From contig CH000786.1 in assembly GCA_000149265.1 (NCBI GenBank), forward strand, positions 1,269,825 to 1,333,824: a stretch of 64,000 bases of DNA, read 5' to 3'. Under the pieces are notes generated by a model that saw only the letters and a list, made by a program, of their open reading frames with translations, ran no database searches and was not told the origin of the DNA. The stretch comes from Ciona savignyi (Eukaryota > Chordata > Ascidiacea > Phlebobranchia > Cionidae). Below are positions 52,601 through 62,700 of this stretch, piece after piece. Position numbers and translations under genes: made by a program. Within the stretch, counting starts at the first letter, position 1. Each line of letters starts with the position of its first letter.

Positions 52601-53984
52601 CATCGCAGTTCTCGCAACCGTCGTACTCAAATTGGTCCAACGTCTGCAATCAACATAGGAATTATTAATTACTGTTATAACAACTTGTATCACAGAAACA
52701 AGTCAAAATGTTAATCATAATATAAGGTTCTGCAATCAACATAGGAATTAATGATTACTTACGTACCTATTTGTATCACAGAAACAAGTCAAATTGATAA
52801 TCATAATTTGGGGAATAAAAAATCTGATTTTTGGTTATTTAAACCTATTGGATCATTACCAGTAGGGTAAATAAATCAAATGCAATTTCTTTATGATGTA
52901 CAAAACATTGTAGTATTTGAAACTCTGGTTATGCGATAGTGGACCGTGGACACATGGTATGCTACAATATATTTTACCATTAGTTTCATATTCAATTTGG
53001 TTGCTGTTGTTTTGCAAGTATATATGAACAGTAACAAAATAGATTGAGTTATGTAAAATATACCAACATATTTTATTTTTCCCATTTAAGTTTAAAAAAG
53101 GGAAACAAAGATTGAGTAATCTTGATGCAATTTGTTTTTATTCCACATATAGTAGTAAAACAGAAATGTGTTTTTTTTTTGTTTTTTTTGTTTTCCCTTG
53201 GTTTTCCCATTTAAGGGAATAAACATAAATATAACTGTCTGTCCTATCCTATCCTAATGGATATTAATTAACGATCTTAATAAAGTTTGTACACGTTTGA
53301 AAGGATGCCTCTAATTACTACAGTTTTGCTTGGATCGCTATGAAAATTAATTCTAACCCTGTCCCAAACACTAATCTCATCCCAAAACTAACTATAATCC
53401 TAACCCTAACATTAATATCAAAACGTTTTAGTGATAATTTTTTCTTTTCTAGTTTTCTTCGAGACTTTTGTAATTGCGAAGTATAGTTAACGAGTGCTCC
53501 AAGCAAATCTGGAATAATTAGAGGTACCGGTTTGAAACTATCCACTTGCTTTTTATGGAATGTGTGTCAATTTTCGCTGATATTTATATTTTGCGAAATA
53601 TCATTTTAGTGTTCCTATAGTTAACTTGAATAAACCACCCTTTAACACGGTGACTAAAATGGAAATTACCAACATCAGCCAAACGTTATATATTGATACA
53701 CTTTAACGTATTTACAGTGTAATGTATTACCCAATTTACAATTTCTGAAAAAATTAGTTTTATTTCAAACACGGTTTTCTAGAACTATTGTTGAGACTGG
53801 CTCTGCCTCCTTACAACTTATATATTTAGATTTTACAGCTCTTTTTAGCCACTATTTTGTTTTTACTGTAATGTGTAAAGCTGTAGGTTAAATAACCCAT
53901 CGTTACCTTTATTAAAGAGCAGAGCAGACATGCCCGCATATTCCGCAAACTTTTAGGAACCGTTTCCATTGACGCGTTTGCCAT
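49491..53984 (-). CDS. SUPT4H1: Transcription elongation factor SPT4 (SUPT4H1), complete, 4 exons
   Basis: This is the small zinc-binding subunit of DSIF (SPT4-SPT5), which rides on RNA polymerase II in the nucleus. The exons are 53907-53984 (ATG at 53982-53984), 52537-52643, 51731-51786 and 49491-49618, ending in TAA at 49491-49493. Phases are 0, 2, 1 then stop, giving 122 residues; human SPT4 has 117. The parts are [67 protein letters not shown] and [14 protein letters not shown]. The zinc ligands CLLC and CENC are all kept. Intron 2 holds an assembly gap. An AATAAA lies on the minus strand at 49263-49268, about 220 bp past the stop. A CAG seven bases before the ATG could be a spliced-leader acceptor. 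Confidence 0.97.
49664..49952 (+). repeat. SINE-B, nearly full length
   Basis: A plus-strand copy from CTGGTGGTTTAGTGCGACGC to TATCCTATCCTAT lies in SPT4 intron 3. It starts 46 bp from the acceptor of exon 4. Confidence 0.92.
50259..50536. mobile_element. hAT-type MITE with TIRs and 8-bp target duplication
   Basis: The element spans 50267-50528 and begins CAGGGGTTCTTAACC and ends GGTTAAGAACCCCTG, perfect 15-bp inverted repeats. It is flanked by GTATAAAT and GTATAAAC, an 8-bp duplication with one mismatch, as expected for hAT transposition. It is 262 bp and has no ORF, so it is non-autonomous. It lies in SPT4 intron 3. Confidence 0.93.
51731..51786 (-). CDS. SUPT4H1: SPT4 exon 3
   Basis: A 56-bp exon encodes [18 protein letters not shown] (human IIAMMSPEDSWVSKWQRV). 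It has acceptor TTTTCTTTTAG and donor ATAA|GTACGT. Confidence 0.95.
51893..52363. repeat. Inverted pair of SINE-B copies next to the assembly gap
   Basis: A minus-strand copy (51893-52176) and a plus-strand copy (52178-52363) meet head to head at their tRNA-like ends. The plus copy is cut off by the run of N where its AATATCCTATCC tail should be. It lies in SPT4 intron 2. Confidence 0.9.
52364..52463. other. Assembly gap (100 N)
   Basis: It is exactly 100 unknown bases, so it is probably a nominal length and not a measured one. It lies inside SPT4 intron 2 and does not interrupt any exon found here. Confidence 0.99.
52537..52643 (-). CDS. SUPT4H1: SPT4 exon 2
   Basis: It follows TTGATTGCAG and encodes [20 protein letters not shown] then [16 protein letters not shown]. 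It is almost the human sequence and has the second Cys-x2-Cys. It leaves in phase 2 at GACGG|GTACAT. Confidence 0.97.
52643..52815. repeat. Duplicated acceptor region in SPT4 intron 1
   Basis: Two copies of about 85 bp share CTGCAATCAACATAGGAATT and TTGTATCACAGAAACAAGTC. The first contains the real acceptor of SPT4 exon 2; the second contains an identical decoy acceptor. Confidence 0.9.
53197..53260 (+). repeat. SINE-B tail fragment
   Basis: GGTTTTCCCATTTAAGGGAA is followed by TAAACATAAAT and TCCTATCCTATCCTA. No head is present. It lies in SPT4 intron 1. Confidence 0.85.
53907..53984 (-). CDS. SUPT4H1: SPT4 exon 1
   Basis: Its 26 codons end [10 protein letters not shown] before AAAG|GTAACG. 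They contain the first Cys-x2-Cys of the zinc finger. The start gives [16 protein letters not shown]; human is MALETVPKDLRHL. Confidence 0.96.
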
Positions 53985-54782
53985 GGTTCTACTGTATCAG
54001 GATAAGGTTTATATTAGTTTATAATCTGAATACGAATCATACAAACAAATGGCCTGTAAAATTATAAAAGAAGCAGTTACAGAATTTTTACTGGTTAAAA
54101 ATAACATAAGTTTTTAGTGCATATGCATTACTTGTATGAAGGGGAAGTCCCATAATACAAATGTAAAAACAGATGGGATGTAGTAAATTAACTTTGCTTG
54201 CAAGAAAATATACTAACAAGAACAGATATAGGCAGAAATTTTTGTTAAAATAAGAAAGAAATATGTATACAATCAGATATATAATTTATTGATCTTAAAT
54301 TAAATATAATTTATTGTCCGATCGGTTAGTTTGGCGGTTTAAATCCATTGGATTTGTGGGAATCCCACACGTTTATGATTGTATTATTATATATTTTAAC
54401 AACTAGGTCGCGCCATGTCATGTGTCCATATTTTGTGCATGGGAAGTCGCGATTAATTTCCTGTTTTCGACATTTTAGTCGATGAATTATTTCCCACGAG
54501 TTTTCTGATTAACAGCGTCCACGCCTCGTGTATACAAACATGTGTTTCCTGTTATATGTCTTATATAAGCTGTATAAGATTTCGTAATATCAGAGAGCAT
54601 TTAAGTAGAGCCTCGCTTGGTTCTGCTGCTTTCTCAAAACCTTTACCTATACCTACCTAAGCTATGCCCTGTGTGCAACGCTTTTTCTGGTTGCACCTTG
54701 CGTAAATACCTAATAAAATACTTAACCTTTGTTTACCCCTTCTTTTACTCGGGCAAAACCCGTCCAAAAACGGAGGCTGCTA

Positions 54783-54946
54783 CAGATTAATGGGTTCTAC
54801 CAAATTGAAGGAATGTGTGAATACAACAAAACACTCTGCAATAGCTCCGGTAACCCGACGGTAGGCGCGAGGTAATCTGACGACTGCTTGTGTGTTAACC
54901 CACTTGGTTTTCCCATTTACGGGGATAAACATAATTATCCTATCCT
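54783..54946 (+). repeat. SINE-B 3' half
   Basis: It runs from AGATTAATGGGTTCTACCAA through ATAGCTCCGGTAACCCGACG to TTATCCTATCC. It lies upstream of SPT4. Confidence 0.9.
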
Positions 54947-55203
54947 TTACTTATTAGTCATCTTAAAACGGACATAGTTGGTTATTTAATGTACAATGGG
55001 CCGAAATTTTTCAAAATAACATAATAACGTTCAAAACAATAAAATAACGATTAAACAAATTAGTTCCACATTAGCCGACATTTTTATTCCAACAGCATTT
55101 TACTACTATAAGTTGGTGGTTAAGGTATGTTAGATTGTTTGTATTTCGAGCAATCTTGCTCTGCGACAGATAAAAACGAGACAACTTTATATCTATTTTA
55201 TAG

Positions 55204-55478
55204 TCTGGTTGATTCGTGCGTCGCCTTTCAACCAAAGGTTTGTAGGTTCAAAACTGGTCACTGGATGTTTGGTTGTGTCCTTGGGCAAGGTACTTAACGG
55301 ACACTGCCTGGCCTAGCGGATTAATGGGTTTAACCAAATTGAAGGAAATCATACACAACACACTGCAATAGCTCAGGTAACCCGACGGTGGGCGCGAAGT
55401 GATCTGACTTGCCCGAGTGTTAACCCCCTTAGTTTTCTAATTTACGGGGATAAACATAAATGTCCTATACTGTTCTAT
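55204..55478 (+). repeat. SINE-B, nearly full length
   Basis: It starts at GTCTGGTTGATTCGTGCGTC, with TTGGGCAAGGTACTTAACGG in the middle, and ends TAAACATAAATGTCCTAT. Confidence 0.9.
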
Positions 55479-55899
55479 TCGGTCATTTCCTTGTATCAAT
55501 GCAAATGTTTTAGTGATTTGATTGAATGACTGAAATCGAAATTGTGTCTTAAATGCTGAATGTCTAAATGACTGTCTCGTAAGGCTTTTAAATGTCCTAA
55601 ATAGCACTTAAAATCTCAGGCGCTATCGTGAAAAGTAGCTAAATCCTTAAAACAGCGCGATTTAGTTTTTTTCACAGCTTCGGGGAATTTCCCTGGGTTT
55701 AGTACATAAATTTCTGTTTTTACAAATCTTGGTCCTATTTTCTAACAATTCTAAAGTTTTAATCATTTCGATAACTTCTTTTAATAGATGCCGGGGCGAT
55801 ATGGCATGCCTGTAAAAATCATTATTTAGGAACAAATCTTCATTTTTGGGTTATTTCCCTGTGTAATGTTTTTATTTTTTCTAACTGGAAAAGCATTTG

Positions 55900-56109
55900 C
55901 TAACGCACTAACATTCCAGAAAAAAGTCCGTTCATGCGATATCCTTCAAAAAAACTACATTTAAAAAAATACCGTTTTGGTTTTAAACGTTTATCACACA
56001 AGACTTTGATTATTTTATATCCAGACCATGTGTCCAACTCTAACAAATGACAAATTTCCATTGCAATTCCAATACCTCTTCTGGTAGATATTGGAGCAAC
56101 ATGCAATGG
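55900..56109 (-). CDS. Orphan exon resembling a NAT8-like GNAT acetyltransferase C-terminus
   Basis: It has 69 codons and then TAG at 55900-55902, following an acceptor-like TGCTTGATAG. It begins PLHVAPISTRRGIGIAMEIC, with RGIGIA fitting the GNAT acetyl-CoA loop R-x-x-G-x-A; NAT8 family members read HRGQGIA at the same place. Later YFFKCSFFEGYRMNG sits where NAT8 has LYQSMGFKKTGQ. GNAT enzymes move acetyl from CoA to amines, and NAT8 relatives act at the ER. No complete upstream exon chain was found. A hydrophobic ORF at 57000-57263 on the same strand might be its N-terminus. A decayed pseudogene is equally possible. Confidence 0.42.
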   Translation of the reverse strand, partial: PLHVAPISTRRGIGIAMEICHLLELDTWSGYKIIKVLCDKRLKPKRYFFKCSFFEGYRMNGLFSGMLVR

Positions 56110-56524
56110 CTATCAAGCATTTAGCGAAAAAAAAGAAAACCGGTTTTCCATTCTTTAAATTGTGCTACTAAAGAGATTATTATCAGTTCCCTAGTCCGTC
56201 ACTAATTCTACATTTAAAGTTAGTTACTAGTTCCGGTTTCCTATTACATCACTTACTTTAGCTGCAACTTATTTACCCGTAACATTTTCATAGTTCATAA
56301 ATCATTCTACAGTTGAAGTCGGTTACCGGTTCCCTATTGCGTCACGTATACATTTAGGGATGGTTTCATATTTAATTACTTTAATAATATTACATCACTA
56401 TTTATATTAACATGTTGAATACACATATTTTTTTCGTACCAAAGATCTAAAAGATCAATCACAGGTACAAATACAAGTTGAAAAACTGAAGAGTGTCCAC
56501 CTTTTAAGCAGCACTATTTTTACA

Positions 56525-56600
56525 CTACGACCCGTGGGCCAAATTTAGCGCGCCAGGTCTTTTATTCTGGCCCTCCGGATGTTATTGACATTTTGCAAGT
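56525..56600. mobile_element. Possible hAT-like transposon remnant
   Basis: GACCCGTGGGCCAAATTTAG, CGCGCCAGGTCTTTTATTCT and GGCCCTCCGGATG resemble the GGCCCGCGGGCC-type sequence common near the ends of animal hAT elements. I cannot define the ends. Confidence 0.35.
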
Positions 56601-57263
56601 CTAAATAGCGATGTCATAGCTAAATTTCGATGTTACAGCTACATGATAAATTATGGTGTCACAACTATACTTGTGCATCTCTTGACATAATGGTATATTT
56701 TGGTTTTAACCAGAAATAGACCATGTTTCTTAGTTTTATTTTTTTCTTAATATTTATAAACTATATGTGAGTAGCGGCTTGATCAGTTTAAGAATAATAT
56801 GAATAAGGCATGAATTTCACTTTATTCACTTCTGTGTGCCCACTAGAGTCATTTTACTCTCGTAACTTTATAATTTGAATGGAAACAGTCTATTACTCGA
56901 TAGTAGTTTAGTTATCCAAGTCTTCGGTATCATCCCTATGGAGGGATTGTGTAAAGTTGTAAGGAAATTTTTAGGATAATGGAATCAAAACTGCACGAAA
57001 ACGTGGACTGCACGCTGTGTAGATACTCGTGGAGAGTGTCTGTTACACAAACATTTTTTGTTTTCACATTGGACGTAAATACACGAATTACGTATGCCAC
57101 GGTGGGAGTGCATATAGAATGTTACACCTATGATGGTAGTAGGCCTGCCTAAGTCATCATGAGTAATAGCCAGCAAAGTAGTGAATATGATAATATAGAG
57201 GCAGCATAACAAATATTTATACGTAATGTAGACCCATGGACTAGCATAAACAGCAGAAAACAA

Positions 57264-59568
57264 CTGTAAGCGTAGGGAAACTATAACCTTGTGTTTAAAT
57301 TTGGGGCTTTTGAAGGTTTAGTAAACGCCTATTTGCTATATATATTAATATTTGAGTAGGCTGCACATTGCTAGATTGTAAGAGTTCCAATAATAAGTGG
57401 TAGGTGTATATAAAGGAGTATTGTATACAGCCAGTGTAGGTAGCATACACACTCTAAGCACATATAATTTAAATAACCAGGGTGAAACTAATAGATTAGT
57501 CTTGATCTAATTTCAACACAGGTCAAGGATGCAGGATAATAAATACTTTTTTGATTGATATATCTATTGAGCATTATATTGAACGATTTAGGCCGAATGG
57601 TTAACGTAATCGATTAATATGAAAAGTTATATATACAACAATTAGGCTTAAACATTAGCATTGGTCTATGTGTACAAGTTAACATTATTAAATCATTAAT
57701 GCAATCGGATGGATATAGCAATTTAATTAGCGCTGGCTTTACGGAAATACGTATTGCCTACGTTGCTAATACACCAACATGATGAAATCCATACCAAATC
57801 AGTGTTCGACATATCAGATGTTGTCGGTGACAAACACATACTCACTGACTTAATATTAAAAGGCAAAGAGTGGCGTATATGTATTTTTCGAGTCTGAATG
57901 GTTTCTTCTTCGCATGATAGTAACTGTCCAGGAAAGGCTCGATTAATGTGTTATTGACCTTTGATTCAATGTAGTGACAGAAACCAATTAATTCAAAAAA
58001 ATGCAAAGATACGTTATAATAATGGGTTTATACCTAATAAATATGTTTTTTTACGAAGGGGACACATTTGGATTTTCTCTTATTTTATCTCAATTTTTTT
58101 TCTTTCCAGTCGCCAGGTTATTGGCATTGACGGGTTTTAATCAGGCTAAAACTTTAAGAAAATATAACTGACATGCCCTTTATTTACCCCCAACTGTAAC
58201 AAACACCCAAGGAGACTCTATATCCAGTGATCAGTGTGGTTTAACCCTTCGTAATAACATGAATAAAGTTAACCAATGAGTTGAACTTTTTAATGGTGTT
58301 AGCTAATACGTATTAGGTATTAGTTAAGCACTGTCATTTCTTGAGAAAATCACGCGAGTGAGTATATAAGAACAACAACTGTTTTTTCGTACGGTCGTGT
58401 CGCCGAATGGTTAACGCGACCGATACATATATCGACTCTTATTAAAAACGGTCATAGTGACAAGCCCATTATGGGTTCGAAATTTCGACCAATAAAAAAA
58501 GACTACTGTCTTTTTCCCATTTTGTGGTCGATATACTTAGTTTTTCAATATCTTATGACTGAAAACGAGAATTCACCTTAAACTTAAAAATACTAGTCAT
58601 TCAAATCCGACTTAAATGAATAGAAAATTACAATATGGAAAACATACAATGCCCATATCAACTTGCGTTTCCGGAATTCCCCATATATACTTTACCACAC
58701 GCAAACAGAAAAGAAGGAAATTTCCAATCGATATCAGGTACTGTGTAATAAATATGCTGCGGTTTATTTAGTCGTATTGTCATACAATCAATTTTTCATA
58801 TCTTGATCAAGCACGTATCTCGTATTTTTACGTCCAATGTAAGAACAAACAAATGCTTTAATCGAGTTAAACATTCTGGAAATATTAGTATTCTTTTTAG
58901 TTTTTAATTGATACCAACGTGAATACTTATTCAGAAAGCATATATATCAAATTTTGAATTGGTAACACCAATTAGTTCGTGCTTGCAAAAACAAACGTTA
59001 TACACCTTGTATAATACACACCAAAAGTAATTAGGTAACCTAGACAACTCTTTCGTTTGATTAAAAAATATAGATGTCAAGTTTGAATTGGTAACTCTGG
59101 AACCAATTAAATTCAGCTTGCAGAAACAAACGTTTTACACATTGTATAAGTTATACCAAGAGTGATCAGTTAGTTAGAATCGATCATTTGCGCATTCTGT
59201 AACATATAGCGTATAGTTAACACGGGTTTTAAAAATAGTGTTGGTTACTCTTTCATAAAAATGAGTTTTAAAATCAGTGGTGGCAAACACCTGGTTAACG
59301 CTCTCTAGTTTCTATATACATATAGATTGTGTGTCACGATATTTAAAGACGGAACAACCGCAGGGGTGCTTGTTTATGTTTAAAATAGAAACTAGTGTGA
59401 CAGGTAATAATTAATTATTCACGTTTTTATAGATTTTATTTATTTTACTCCGAAATTTTCCAAAAAATGGTTCGGGTTTAGTTAACGACTATTGAAAATT
59501 AAGTGTCTGGAAATGTGGGCATGTAGCCGGTTTTATGGTTATTATTGGGATCTGTCGCTTTAGCTGCA
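57264..59568. other. No gene seen upstream of the lectin gene
   Basis: It is AT-rich and contains one SINE-A copy (58389-58500). The lectin promoter should lie here, but no TATA or initiator stands out clearly enough to call. Confidence 0.5.
58389..58500 (+). repeat. SINE-A, well preserved
   Basis: TACGGTCGTGTCGCCGAATG, GTTAACGCGACCGATACATA, GACAAGCCCATTATGGGTTC, then a CGAAATTTCG end and an A-run. Confidence 0.9.
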
Positions 59569-59779
59569 ATGAAATTTTGCTTGGTTATTTTGTTATGTTG
59601 TGCGTCTGCAACCGCTCCTTGGATAATGCATGGGAATTACGAGTATTTCGTTGGGTCGCAAAAGGGAAATTTCGAAGATGCTGAACACAACTGTCTCTTC
59701 CAACAAGCTTCAGTGGCTGTAATTAAAACGAGTGACGTACAAGCCTTCCTAGTCAAGAAGTTAAACGTTTTAACCATAG
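59569..59779 (+). CDS. Lectin exon 1: signal peptide and start of CTLD
   Basis: The ATG at 59569 opens a hydrophobic signal peptide ending near Ala16. Then come NYEYFVGSQKGNFEDAEHNC and QQASVAVIKTSDVQAFLVKK, the CTLD first helix and the A-x-I strand. The near-cognate frame extension upstream lacks an ATG. It leaves in phase 1 at CATAG|GTATTG. Confidence 0.88.
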
Positions 59780-62700
59780 GTATTGGTTTGTTTGTATTTT
59801 AAACTAAGACTCTTTTTTATGCGTTAGTATCGGTAAGTTTTTATTTTAACCGATAAGCCCTTCGGTATGCGTTAGTATTAGTGCACATAATGTCCGGCCC
59901 GATGGTCTAGCGGTTAAGTGCGTCGCCTTTCAATCGAAAGGTTGCAGGTGCGAAACTGGTCGCTAGCTAGACGGTTGTGTCCTTGGGCAAGGCACTTTTA
60001 GGACATTGCCTGAACCCAGCGGATTAATGGGTTCTAACAAATTGAAGGAACGTGTCTATCATATACAACACACTGCAATAGCTCCGGTAACCCGACGATG
60101 GGCGCGAGGTGATCTGACGATTGCCCGTGTGATAACCCCCTAGGTTTTCCCATTCACGGGGATAAACATGAATATCCTATCCTCCTCCTATCCTATCCTA
60201 ATCTACCTTAGTATCAGTATCTTTTTAATTTAACAGATAAGCCCTTCGGCTACTATATTGGATTACACTACAATGGAAATGAGTACGTTTGGTCGGACAT
60301 GACACCACTTGATCCCAATGTAACGTATTGGGATCATAATAAACCCACAAATGAGAACTGCGTGGTAATGGGAAGAGAAAGGCCTAAAGATGTCTTATTC
60401 AAATGGCAAGACACACGTTGCAACAAAAAATTTCGTTATATATGCCAACGCACTATCTGTAAGTACAGTTTAATTCACCCTTGTTGATATTATAGCACCT
60501 ACAACAACACCGAATATATAAAAACGACAACAACAGATATTCCAACAACACAATCGACTTCATTGACAACAAAGGCAAGGGTTTCTACAAGTTTGTTTAC
60601 AATTGGGTTAAACCTCAGAATCTCCACTGCCGGGTTTGCATCCACCACTAATCAATATAACAACCAAGGAAGTGTGTCCACCAGTGTAATTCTTACTACT
60701 GGTAAGTTTAAATACAGTTAACTTTAAACAAAACTTTTATTTGGTACAAATAACATGATCTACTAGGCAGATTTGCAAACGAGTCTCTCATTTATACTAT
60801 AGGCAGATTTGCAAACGAGTCTCTAAACTTTTAACAAAGTTTAAATGCAGTTAACTTTAACAAAGTTAAAATACGGTTAAATTTTAACAAAGTTTAAATA
60901 CAGTCAACTTTAAACAAAGTTTAAATACAGTTAACTTTTAACTTATATTTGGTACGAACAATACGGGCTACTAGGCGAATTTGCTAACAAGTCTCTCTTT
61001 ACTTATTTCTACCATAACTATGTAAGTATATGTGCCCTTTATCCGTAGGAGGTGAAAGGGTACAACCCATACCCCTGTCTACTGAAATATACATAGCAGC
61101 TGGCGTTGGCGGTTTGGTATTCATATGTGTAGTACTTGGAATGATACTGCTCTGTCGGAGGTAATTAGAAACATTGTGATAATAAATTGTGTAACTGAAA
61201 GTACATTGGTAATGTATATCGGTAGATTATTTAACTTGGGTAAGATAGGTGAAGGATTTGACCGATATTTCTTTAATTTAATAAATTAAAATGTGTTCTA
61301 TGGAATATATTTGCATTCGGTTAAACTAGATTGTTCGATAGTTCTTTTGTAAAAAAAAACGATTTAAAATTATCACTTTAGGTGGTATTTGCCTACAAGT
61401 CTAATTTCCACAAGTACAACTGTATGTTGGTAGCTAATTCATAATCCAACTGTACGTTGGTAGCTAATTCATAATCCTAATGGATTAGGACAGGAGGAGG
61501 ATAGAATATTTATGTTTATCCCCGTGAATGGAAAAAAACAACGGGGGGGGGTTAACACACAGGCAATCGTCAGAATCACCTTGCGCCCACCGTCGGGTTA
61601 CCGGAGCTATTGCAGTGTGTTGTTTATGATAGACACGGTCCTATTAATTTGGTATAACCCACAAATCTGCTGGGTTAGACAATGTCCGTTCAATGCCGAA
61701 TGACATGAGTAAACATATTATGTTTCCATTACATGGGTTAATTTCTGACAAGACACTTAAAGATATCAAGCCACCCTACGAATCCCGACAGATTGTCTGA
61801 TGCAGGTATGTTTACAGTGTTCTATCCACATAGTGTTTCCCTTTATATATAAATGCATTTTTTAAGGAACGTGTCTATCATAATATACAACACACTGCAA
61901 TAGCTCCGGTAACCCTACGGCGGGCGCAAGGTGATCTGACGATTGTCCGTGTGATAACCCCCTAAAATTGTATTGATAACATTTTAAAATGAATTAATAC
62001 TTAGCAACATCGTATAGATAATCCTTTAAAATAAAATAATATTACTGATAAACTAAATTCTGTCGGTAGAAATCCTTTAGAATCAAGTGTAACATTTTCC
62101 TTTTATTCTTTCAGAAAATTCCATAGAAATAAAGGAAAACGTGTTGTACGGTACAGCAGAGAAAAATGCATTTGGTAATCCCTGTGGTAAATTATGAATA
62201 GTATAACCTGGGTATATATGCGGTTTGAAAGTATAGATGGTTTAATTTCTTCACGTTTTGCCGAAACCACTTTCTAATCGCGTGTGTCATTTACCAGGCT
62301 CAATTAACAATCTAAATATTTCTTGGTCAAGACCCTAATTTACAATGTTGTAATTGTGACTTAACCTGGGGCACGGACATAACATGATTTAGTATATTTA
62401 CCATAAAAAAAAACATTGTAATGGCTTTAACTATATTGTGACGTGATCTGATTTAAAACATATAAATTCTTTAATGTGGATATCCAGAACAGATGACATG
62501 GTATATCTCGTCGACAGTTGGGAAAAAAGGGAAATCGTCAGAATACCTCGTGATAACAGCCGTGGGCCCCATTGAATGTACTGTGGTTATGATCTGGAGA
62601 CATTGGTAGTACACCACTGAAAGGGGAGAAAAAAAAGAAGGAAAGAAGAAAAACTGCACACTAAAACTATTAAAACTAAATGTAACCCCGCCTTAAACAC

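Noticed and set aside
53345..53420. Telomere-like CCCTAAC repeats
   Set aside because: There are only two imperfect units in a degenerate CTAA-rich stretch. It is probably repeat-derived.
59892..59960. Functional tRNA-Glu-like gene
   Set aside because: The tRNA-like head is always joined to the same 240-bp body and CCTAT tail, so it is the SINE-B head.
61785..61806. Microexon between CCCGACAG and GCAG|GTATGT in the lectin intron
   Set aside because: The signals are present, but none of the phases repairs the clash between the transmembrane exon and exon A1.
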